From Tubulanus polymorphus (lineage: Eukaryota > Nemertea > Palaeonemertea > Tubulaniformes > Tubulanidae): DNA of 64,000 bases. The notes under the pieces were generated by a model. That model saw only the letters and a list, made by a program, of their open reading frames with translations, made no database searches and was not told the origin of the DNA. Location: NCBI RefSeq assembly GCF_964204645.1, contig NC_134026.1:13912450-13976449 (forward strand), given 5' to 3'. Shown in pieces: positions 24,701 through 36,700 of this stretch (its first letter is position 1; each line of letters starts with the position of its first letter). The position numbers were made by a program, and so were the translations under genes.

Positions 24701-27700
24701 TGATGTCACATATCAGAGGGTGGCTGAATAATGGGTCTTGGAAACCTCTTCCAATGTTGGCCGCGGAAGCTAAAATACCGGTACAGAAGAAATCGGCTAT
24801 TAGATCGTTTTAAATGCTGGAATTTTCCACTACAATATTCAGACCTCGACAGACCTTATAGTTAGCTACTTAGTATTTTCACAGCCACAAAATTTCAATT
24901 TATTACAAATTCTATCGAACAGAAAACACAGCGCTCATCTTCATCAATGATTATTCAGCCTATTTTCATGTCAAACATGCACGCGTTATAGCATCACCCT
25001 TAGTAGTGTACTGTAAACATGCACGCGTTATAGCATCACCCTTAGTAGTGTACTGTACGAGCTTGTGTGTCGTGTAGCACTCCGCGCGCAGTGAATATTC
25101 GCTTACACCTCAATGTCAATCAAAACAGTCACCGGGTATTAAAATGAAACAATACCTATGGCGGATGTGTGAAATAATTACATCCTCACCAGCAATGAGC
25201 ATTTGAAATTCGCACGTATACGGCACCTAGTCCAATGAAACGTACGCCATTCTATGGCTTTCCCATAATTATTTTGGTAGCGCCGGAATTCCCCGTATAT
25301 CCCAAAAACAGCCCATCCCATTCGCTCATAGGACGATGCCCCCCAATCGAGGTCATTGCAATTTTATACACGAGAGCTAAGAATTTTCCTGCCAAAAACA
25401 GTTTTTCGTAGAATTTTAATTCAGTTGACCATGTCATCGACGGAGGTTCGCCATGTCTTCAATCGCATCGATTATACGTCGTTTAAGCCGAGAACCAATG
25501 AAACAAATGCTCACATAAAAAAACATACCGCGATTTTATATGAAATGGCTCAATGCCAACATCATATCGCTGACAAAGGTAAACCAAAAAGCGAAACTTC
25601 ACACTCTGCATTAATAATATTAAAATATTCATTTGTTTGACAAATCTTCCTCTGAACTCCCACCAACAAGTTATAAGTGGCGACACGAAAATGACGTCAT
25701 CGACTCACTACCATCTTATAACCTTCATGACGTAGTCATGTGTATGTGCAACAGTCTAAAAATGCACAGGGGCTTGTCACAATTTGATGGAAGATGGATG
25801 ACACCAGTATCCCTATTCTTTTTTATATGGGGATACTGGTGTCATCCATCCTCCCATCAAATCATGACAAGCCCTTGTGTAAAAATTATTAGCGCTCAAG
25901 CGCACGTGGAGGCCTTATGAGTTGGTGAATGCTCGCTTACACTTCAATGTCAATTAAAACAATCGCAGGCTATCAAAATGAAACAATACCTATGGCAGAT
26001 ACGTGAAATAATTATATTCTCATCAGTTTCTTCTACTGAAGTTTCTTCTGGTTAAGAAATCGCAGAAAGTACAATTTTGATGGCATTCGCCCTTTAACCC
26101 TTTCAATACCACATAGTGTCTCCGCTGCTGTACCGGAGGAAATTTAAGGGTTTATAGGGGTATATTTGAGGCTTCATAGAATAGTTACCAAGGTATCTGA
26201 CACAGAAAAATTATATAGCATGTTGTTGATAACTTTTAGGCCAACGAAGTATACATAAATTATGTGGGTATAAGTGAACTTGAGGTCAAGGTCACATACT
26301 CCAAGATGGCCGCCATGAAAAAAATTCACGAAAAAGTTTCAGATAAACTGCTCTGTTTCCCAGCAAAATGCAATGATCTATTCAATTCCAACTGAAATAG
26401 TATGCCATATATCCTCATTTTATGTAGTAAAAGAATAGAACAACTAAAAAATTTATTTTTCCACTCATTTACCCACTTTTCCACCGATAGGACGGAAGGC
26501 CGGATGTAAGGGGTTTCATTGGGGTATAATTTCAGGCCTCAGAAAATTGTTACCTATCTATTTGACACAGATACATTGTATACCATGGTGTTGATAACCT
26601 TTGGGCTTACATATAAGACAAATAGTTGGATATATGTGACCTTGAGGAGGGACAGTTTCTGGTTCTTCATTATTATTGGTGTCCGTTGCCATGACAACCG
26701 TATCAACAGGGTCTAAAAAAATTGTCACTGATTTCATTTTCATCATCAAAATTATTGCCGGCACTATAAACCTATTTTCTGACTAAGTCTGATCATCTGA
26801 ACTGCTGCTGTCATATTCGTTACTTCGAGCTACTGAACCGTTTCATCCAGCCAAATTGTTTTTTTCCTGGCTGTTGCCATCTTGGATTCTATGCAGATGC
26901 ACCAGCTGATACTGATAGATATGCCTTTCTAGAAGAAGGGTTAAGCGATACCGTATCACATACGGTACGGGTATCCTAGCTTGCCAATTTGTACCGTATG
27001 CCATACGGTTGTGGTATTGTAAGGGTTAAGGCAAAACGGAGCAGTTAGCATCCCTGCAAGTTTGAAAACTAGAGGACTCAAGGTCCTGAGACATGAAATA
27101 TGTAAGCTCGATCAACAAAATCAACAAAAACGTTGCGGTAAGGATTGATATTGCCTAAGATACGATTAGAAGGGTTGTGAAACGAAGGTATCATTTTAGC
27201 CATCGGTGCATGTTAAATCCATACACTATCAAGTTATACTTAGCATACCACCGGATACAGTCTGCTCTCGGCACAATCGCCAAGAACCCATGACATAGGC
27301 CAATGACCATGAAGTCCATGGGGTACAAGCTTCACATCCGTGTGTTTATACCATTGTTTTGAAGCTTTTCACAGACTGAACCAAAGGCCAGCTGCTAGCT
27401 GTACTCTTAGGGCCTGGAGCTAGTCTAACCATCGACCAAGTGGAACAGAATGAATATTTTCCAGCAGTCTCATTAGCATTCTTGTTCGAAAGAATGATTA
27501 TGGGAATTTATGACTTGATAGAGCCAGGAGAATGATACAATTAAAAACAACTACGATGAGGGCGTAGGCACGTTACTGACAAGCTAGTTACCTAATCGTT
27601 GGTGGTTAAAGCTTTTATAATCGGGTGGGATATTTGTGAAAATTTCGAATCTGAAACTAAACCGGCCACATTCGAGTTTAAAACAACTTACTGACAAAAT

Positions 27701-30700
27701 TATGTTTACCAACTTAAATGTTTTTAATGGTTTCACAATAGGAAAATTTTTTTATATTAAGAGTTGTGAATAATGTTTCTTCTGCTAATTCAAGACCTTT
27801 TTGACAAAACAAGCGTGTGGATTGTAGACTACGCGCGACTCGCTCCGTAGAGCGCAATATCTATTACTGATACATACACGGTGAAAACCGTGTGTATAAA
27901 GTGATATTGCCGACAGGACTGTAACTAATGTTATTGACGCACGCTCTCATAACTGTGCCAAAACTAAATACACATAATCGGGCTCTAAGAACGGATTGCT
28001 AACGGGAAAGTCCAAAGAATTAATGACGATTAATCATTTTACTTTATGGTAATAGTAAGAGAGTTTTCAGTGTTGCTCGACGTACTGCGATCTGCAACAA
28101 GAGCCCCAAGGGGCACTATGGCCAGCCTGTCAGCTTTCCATGAAATGGCAAATGATGATGCATTCTGTGGGTTAAATTTGTCAAAATACACTCTCAGCTG
28201 AGAGTCAATACCTAATAATTTACACAATCAATCGTAGAATACAAAAGTAGCACAGACAGGGACTGGATCTGGCAAGAAAAAATACCTCAGATAAATCTTT
28301 TCCCCTGGTCTTACTGATTTTAATGCGGAATAGAATTGAATTTTCAGAAATTTGTTCAATAAAGTAAAATTAAATTGGATTTAATATTTTTTTGCTGAAT
28401 AGAATTTGATTGTATTTGTAGTTTGAGCACATGGCTAATTAGCATATCAAGGTCATCTATCCATTTAAGAAAAAGCTATTTTTTCCGGACTTTGCACAAT
28501 GGTCAATGATGTTTTCTGTAGTGCTCATAAAAATATTCCTCCCAAAAACCAAATCAACTAAAGCTTTCACAGAAATTGATCTTTAAATACAAATTAAGAT
28601 CTAAAAATAAAACCTGGAAGTAAAACGGTAGACGATACCGGGGGTTCACGTGAACACCTGCTGATTTCTGCGGCTAAGCCAATCATAGAGGAGTCTTTGC
28701 CTTCTGATTGGCTTTTCAAAACCAATATTTTTGCGATCAGATATTCGCGAAAAAGCTCATATAAATTTAAACGAGGCCCTCTTTCAAAATTCAGCTACGT
28801 AGAGTTTGGAGAATGGATAATGCTTTAATGAATTTGTATGAATATATGCTCAGTTGCACAGTAAAAGAGCCATTGCTCTGGAAACCATGTCATTTAATAA
28901 TTGCGGGTAGATTTAAGCATTACAGAGATAGGATCGTTTCCAGCCTTTCTGTATAGTATAGTTAGACGAGGGGTGTGCATTGGATCATGGGTAAAACAGT
29001 TGCATCATGGATGATTAAGATGGCAACCCCGGTGGTGTTTTAGCGTAGATTACGGTAAATTTTATCATTTTTACCAACAAGGTCAAAGCCCATATTCAAG
29101 TGCCTGAGGTCCATATCACCAATATGTAAACATTTCAATTAATCCGCTGACTCACACACACACACCAAGAAAATACCCAACTTTCGACCACGAAACGACA
29201 AAATACATCAGTCAAGAATATGCCTTCAAGTCAGAGAATATGCCTATGTAAATCGCTATTTCAAAAATGTATGCGTGGCACTATTTTAAGTGCGGACTAA
29301 CACAGGTTTTCTTCTTGACAGGGGCGGCACTACTTAAGAGTTTAAATTTTTTCATTTCGGCAATATTCAATTAACCAAGTAACAAAAATTCACCATATAC
29401 GAACTCAAACTTCTATGTTTCATATATAAGCGACTGTGAAAGTTTCAGACGCGTATGTGGCGTTACACGGACGTAATCGTTAGACGTGATGGATTTCACG
29501 ATAACAATAGGGCAACGTGTACTACCTACTGTGGTCCTAAAGCCGGGCGTAGGTCGGCCTTGCGACCTGACGTGGTCATCGCGTTGCGTCACAAGTGGCC
29601 GCGCAAGTCGGATGCGACGCGATTGTCAGCGACTGTGTGCGACTAGTTGCTCCCAGTCGCAAGCGCGCGTATATCGGTTGCGACGGTCGCGTCGCGTCGC
29701 AGAAAGTAGAACATGTGTGACTCATTGCGACTGGCGCCGCTGGCAGTCGCAACCCGTCGCTGGCAGTCGCAAGGTAGCGTAGGTCAGTTGCTCGTTGCAA
29801 CGCGCTCGTCGCTGGCGGTCGCAGCGAGTCGCGTCGTAGTGAGTCGCAAGCCGTCGAAGGCCGACCTACGCCCGCCTTAAGGTAAACCAAAAATCTGGTC
29901 ATACTCTAAGTACATGTTTTTCTCCTCAGAAAAAGAATAAGCGGGGTGAGAACCAGAAATCACAGACCATGGTTCCCACAGTTAAATGAATTTAAGATTC
30001 CCAAGTACTTCATTGGTGATTTTTCAATTTTCCCAAATGGAAATTTGAAAAATCAGTGTTAAATTCTTTAACACTGTTTGGGGTACCGACATCGGTGCAG
30101 TCTGATATATATTATAGGTATATATTCCAACAGGTTATGTATCAGTTAGGAATTAAACAAAATATTTCTAGTGTTCATCACCCAGAATCTCAGGGTCTCT
30201 TGAACGTTTCCACCAAACCCCAAAAACATACTTTGAACATATAGTACACAACATGACATAGATTGGGATGAAGCAGTACCATTTCTATTTTTTGCTATGT
30301 GAGAAGCGGTTCAAAATTCTCTGGGTTTTAGTCCTTTTGAGTTGGTGTTTGGTCACCAAGTAAGAGGTCCATTGAAACTAATCTAAAAAGATGGCTAGAT
30401 ACAGATGAAGTTAATTTGTTGACTGTCAAAACAATGTTTTTATAGTTAATTCTGTTATTTGAGATATGTGTAGAATTAGTTTTATTTTAGAGATATTTAT
30501 TTTATTTCATATATTGAATTTTACCTTTGTTGTAATTACTGAGCACTGAAATGACATTTCTGTGGTTCAGTTCCTGTTGGATAAGTCCTTCTGTTAATGT
30601 CTTTTCCCTGAATAAGCAGTAGTCATACAGAGAAATCCTGATGTTTTATCCTATCTCAGGGGAAACTGGTGATTTTTACTCAAACAATGTGGGTACTTTC

Positions 30701-33700
30701 CTGATATAAAAATCACACGAATTCTGGTTTAGTTGTATAGCCACAAAGTTTATCAAAGGGGCAAGTTTTGTCAGGATTGTTGCATTATTGTTGAAGAGCT
30801 AGATCAGTCTAAGACTCGGTAAGAAATATTTAATTTAATATTACTCTTGTATTTCTGTTGATTATTATTATTATTATAAATGGTCCACTTTCCAGCCAAA
30901 AAAGCCACTTTCGCTACGGTTTATATTGTCACATACCACTGCAAATCAGAAGCATATGTCGCTATTTATAACAGGGAATCGGGCAAGCGAATCCAAACTG
31001 GAAGACACTTTGTAGAGCTGTAAGAACGGAGGGGGGGGGGGGCAGACCTGAAATAAATGAAGAATGCCATTAAGCAATTTAGATAAATATTCAGAATCTA
31101 GCTTTTGGAGAAAGGGCCGCAGGTGCAATTCACCAAAAAGGGGGTCTGGTCTAAGCTTTGAAAATGAGATGCATTTAGGTGCATTCTGAGCATTTCTTAG
31201 TTGATATTAGGAAAAGTATATGCTCACAATATCATCAATTCCACCACTGGGTACCTACGGATACCTACCCAAGGCGTAAAAAAGGATAATGATGATTAAA
31301 ATAGAGGGCACATTCAAGGAGGCTAAGAATATTTAATGTATAACATGAAGGTTGAAATCTATTTTAAGCCCATAAACTGTTGAAGAACTTTAAGATGTAT
31401 TCACCACCTTCTAACAAGCGTGACATCATGCGTTTTTTAGGAATGGCGGGATACAACAGACAGTTTTGTAAAAATTTCACACAAGTCCCTGTTTCTTTAA
31501 CACAGTTAGTGAAAAAGAATGCACAATTTGAGTGGAGTGAAACTTGTGAGAAATCTTTTTCAATTAACAATACATTTATTGATGTCAACTCCTTTTCTCC
31601 CAGCTCCAAATTTCGATAAACAATTTAAGCTTTCAGTTGACGCCAGTGATTTGGGTGCAGGCGCAGTTTTAGCTCAAGATGATGACGACGGTTTGGAACA
31701 TTCTTTATGCTTCTTTTCAAAGTTTGTAGCCGCGCAGAAAAATAACTCGACAATTGAGAAGGAATGCCTGTCTATAATCTTAGCTTTGGAACATTTTGAT
31801 GTCTATGCAAGTATGAAAATCTTTCCAGTAGTTATATTTACATTAACTTTCTTGTACAAGATGCAGAACAAGAATAAGTGTCTCATGGCTTGGAGTGTGA
31901 TACTGCAGTCGTATGATTTAGACATAAGACGTATCAAAAGACGCTGTAATGTTGTTTCAGATGCCCTTTCGCGCACGTAATCTTACTTTAAAATTAATGT
32001 GTGCTGTATCTTCCAAATCATTATGATTTGAAGATTGAATCTGTATTAATTTATAGCATTGTCAGATTTTCTAGAACGTGTGTACATGTTATTTTCAAAA
32101 AATACATCCTTGAATCTTTTTAGAGTGAGGGTGTTACCCAGTGATTGTATTGTATAGTTACTGTATGTAAAGTGTATGTATGGTTTACTGACATCAGTCC
32201 GTTCAGAATGAATTAGTATACTTGAATGACTCCTATAAACTGAACCTATATAAATGTCTGTTACTGACCATAGCCAGTCCCAGCCACGGTACTTTCATAA
32301 ATGTACGTTCGTTCTAATAGTATACGTCTGGTGTTGTCATTAGTTTTGTGGGTGTAGTTCGCCCCTGGATTTTGTGTCCGAAAAGGAATTGGGTTTTTTG
32401 GCCCTGGAGTTTCATCCGTTACAATATACATACCTATCAAATGTAATACCTTTTCCAACGAGAGCAAATGATCTGGACGTTTCTCTTGTACCATTGTATG
32501 AAAGCTCTAAAAACTTCAATGGTTCATTCGAACCATTTGCAACACTAAGAAATGCCCCCATATTTTCAGATTGAACCCATTTCTTGTCCCTGGAATAGAA
32601 ATAAATGGACCAATTAGTACAGTGGCTAGCTCAGCATGCATTTCATTAGGGCAAAGGAGAGTCATTAGAGAATCATTAGACATGGAAAAAACAGTATAAC
32701 TTGCCTAACTCGGATCTCTTTAACATGGGGCTTGGCTTAAAGACTAAGACTAAACTTTATGAAACCGTTCATGGAATATCGTAGTTACTACTGCTGATTG
32801 TTACAACGAAAAAAACTTAATACAAGTGATTTGATAATGATAGTGGTTTAGCTTTTACAAGCAGATCATGTTGTCTTTCCATGAAGATATCACAGGAGAA
32901 CAGGACAGTGAGAAGGACTTCACTATTTTGAGGAAAAAAGTAAACTAAATAGACAGTCCCGAAATGTGTTTTCTGGGCTTAATTTCATCAAGAGCTAGAA
33001 CTCCACTAGTAATTCCCTTGTAGATTAATGTTTGATGCTCTATCCGTTAACTCCTTTTTCATATTTCACATCACCGAATGCCTCTTAACAGCACACTAAT
33101 TAAAGCCACAGCAAAAACTCAGAGAAAGTGAGGTACTCAATTGTACAACTTATTAAAACTTTATTGATAAAAAATAAACATTACATTTACACCTCGTAAT
33201 GTCAAGTTATTTGTCGTCACAATGTAACAGTAACAACAATAATATTTGAACAATTTTGCTTTAGAACTTAATTGTTTGAGATAGAAAGAACTAGAATGAG
33301 GTAAAGCCTTGTATGCCCTCGGCCTGAAATTCACTGCCACGTGAAGTTACAGGGTTTGTTGTAAATACGTTAAAAATATCATGGCCACAATTATTTCTAT
33401 AAGAATGATATTAGAGAACATGTGTACTAAGTGTAAACCAGAAAGAAACTTTCCATGATGGGTTTACGTGTTGACTCAGAACTAGAAAAGTGAGAGGAAA
33501 TAACTGTGTTGATGCAGTACATGTTAAATCCATACTATCAAGGTAAAACGTCAGTAAGTATACTTACCATGGCCACTGGATACAGTCTGCTCTCGGCACA
33601 ATCGCCAAGAACCCATGATATAGGCCAAACACCATGCAGTCCATGGGGTGCAAGCTTCACATCCATGATTAAACAAGAGTGTCCTGAAGCAGTTCACAGA

Positions 33701-36700
33701 CACCTTAAGGCCAACTGCTAGCTGTACCCTGAGGGCCTATAGCTAGTCTTACGATTGACCAAGTGGAACAGGAAAACAGCGGAAGAACACCAGAAACGCA
33801 AGATTAATTATGGGCATTTTGGACTTGACAATTTTGATCCCGTGAGACAATGACATAAAACAACTAAAACTTGAACATAAACTACTCGGGACAAACAAAA
33901 TCAGAAGCTGCTATATAACTTTTTCAATTTCAGGGCAGTACATATATTAAACCAGGATGGCCGGTTACTGTTGAAATCAAGTTCATCAACTGAATGAATG
34001 TGGCTTTCAATAGTTTCATTCATGATAGCTTTTAATAGTAAAGCGTGGGAAGCGTTATCTATTACTACACGTAATCGATACATAAATGGTTAACGGTTAA
34101 TGCGTTATTGCTGACAATGCAATCAACACGCGTCGTGCACTGAGTATTAAAGATATCAAAATCATCAGTGTTGTAAACTAACTACAAGATAGCCAGGCTC
34201 CAACGTTTGCTAACGTAATGGACCTGCTTACCCAAAAATTTCAACATCAGTAGTATTACATATTTATTTCAATAAACTAAGGGTCCAGGGACACCATGCC
34301 CACTTGGAAAGTGGTTTCAAATGCTCAACAATCTAACAACTTCAATATTCAACGCCCCCTGGTGACCATATACAAAACTAATGACCTTGAAACTCACCAA
34401 AATCAAAGAACATGTCAGCAGATACAATTTTTTAATTGATTGTGATAACAAAATATGCATAGGTACAAATATAACATAGAAATACTAAGTTGCCTAGTGA
34501 CCATGGGGATGGAAGGAAGAATGAACATCTAAGCTCCATGTAACTTCTACATATTTAACAGAAACAACATCTTCCAGCCATCTAACTTAGCAGGACAATG
34601 TTAAATAATACACAGGGATTCTTCTGAATATTGCTTCAACAACTACGATCTTCCCTAAGAAAATCTGTGAGTGTTTTAAAAGTGAAATCTGTGGGAAATC
34701 ATCCAAGCAACTTAGCAACCACCAGTCAGCAACCATTTCAGACAAGGGAAACCATGGCAACAAAGGTAAAGGGCTGTGACAAAAAAGAGCAAATTCATGA
34801 AGAAGCTCTGAAGTTTGCTGAGAGTCTAGCAGAACTGGACAGTGATTGTGATTCAACACTAGAAGATGATGAATGGGAAAACTATGAACCGTGCTCTAAA
34901 TGTAACCGTCTGTTTAATTTTGAAAACGAGATCGTCCAGTGTTCCAAGTGCGGTCAGTCAATTTGTAATAACTGCTCCAACGCAGCTGAAAATGCAGAGA
35001 ATCTGCCGGTTAAATATCTGTGTAGTCGATGTTTGACTGATTTTCAAACTGAGCAGAAATTTCAAGAGATGGAGACCATTAAATTGGAGATAAAGAACAT
35101 GAGAGAAATATTCTTTAACGCTATAGAAATTTTAGAATCCCGGATTACCAAAATACATCAAAAAGTTTCTGCAAAAGAAAGCTATAAAACAAATAAATGC
35201 ATAGCTGACATCAGAGAAAAAATCGAGACTCATAGTAGACTATTGGATACGAACTCAAAAAATCTCGATATTCTTTCAAATCAAATTAAGCAGATTGAGA
35301 GTGAAAATATGGTCTTCAAGAAATCTACCCATAAAATGGAAGCTGGATTTAACACTTCAACAAAAACATTGACAGAGGAAATCAGTGTTTCAAATAGCTC
35401 TTCAAATGATGAGAGACGGTCACACATTATCATATATAACATACCTGAATCAGATAATAAGATTATTTGTGACGACACTTCTCGGGTGGAAAGATTTCTA
35501 AATGGTATCATTAAACTTGGTGCAGCCAACTTAAGAGACATCAGAAGAATTGGCAATAAAAATCAAACGAGACCACGTCCCATAAGAGTGATATTTACCA
35601 ATGTAAATGATCGGGTTCAATGCGTAGAGAATTATATAAAATTAAAAAGGATCGAACCTGCAACACTCAACGGGATCCAATTAGCTAAGAACAGAAAAAA
35701 AAAGGAGCAACAACAGCATGTCAAGAAGAAGAGTGGAACCCAACTACAGCATGGATGTGTACCGGAACAGAACAATATATCAAAAACGACACTATTTATA
35801 ATATTCATGCTATATCTAAATATTGATATCACATTTTTTATCAATGTGGAAATAACTGAGAAAAACTTATTTAGATAACTTGAGTATTGATAACTATCTC
35901 AAAAGTCTTTCTCTAAAAAACTATTAGAACTTATTAACTATATATAGATAACTTTATTATTCTTTAAAATCTAAACTCGAAATGATACCGATAGATTATT
36001 GATATCAATATTTTTAACTAGTCATGTAATGTTACAATAATTCTAACCATTCTAACTGATCTAAAGAACATTTAACACGCATCTTTAAGATGGGCTAGGT
36101 GCAGATCAAACTATGAGCATCGAGAAATATCTTAAATATCACCTAAATTTATGTAAATTACCAAACGAGCCGGACATCAAAAGGCCTCAACATGATGATG
36201 ATGATGATGATGATGATGAAGTTATTGTATTATTCAACGCCCCCTGGTGGCCATATACAAAAACCAATTGACCTTGAAACACACCAAAATCATAGAACAC
36301 ATTATGAGCTGCAACTTTCCCATTGATTGTGGCTACGAGCAATTATCTAACATGAGGAAGCTCGCCCTATATCTCTGTACACAAGATCAGTAACGCTGTC
36401 AATCAAACTGTCTACGACCATACAAACTACACACGCTGGGGTATATCTGGCTCAGATGAAAGACGTGGAAGAAACAGCACCAACTGTTTATCGGTAGGTA
36501 ATACAGAAATATTGCAGCCATTATGTCCAACAAAATATTTCTTTAAAGTGGCTAGATGTGGCCGCATACACATCTACTATTGAGAATTCCTCTGTAATAA
36601 TACGTAGAGATATTAATACAGGATCTATACTCCTACTTTTTGTAAAATGCACTTCAATTTTTCATCTTTTCTTCAGAGAATTTGTCATGGGAAATTTTGT

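Larger units (their letters stand above)
23830..26030. repeat. Composite repeat family R, copy 3
   Basis: Colinear with 3345-5090. aattgcccatgggcaaagtg, the gtagg(a/g)tacaggtaggcgcggcagg block, aaattcatatgatgtca, attaaaatgaaacaataccta and the repeated exon all recur. The GGCCATCCC MITE (24125-24690) sits at a different place than in copy 1. The gaaacaatacctatggc block appears a second time near 25980. Confidence 0.78.

Noticed and set aside
34587-34859. Minus-strand 90-codon frame opposite LINE ORF1
   Set aside because: Antisense shadow of the ORF1 coding strand, with no independent support.
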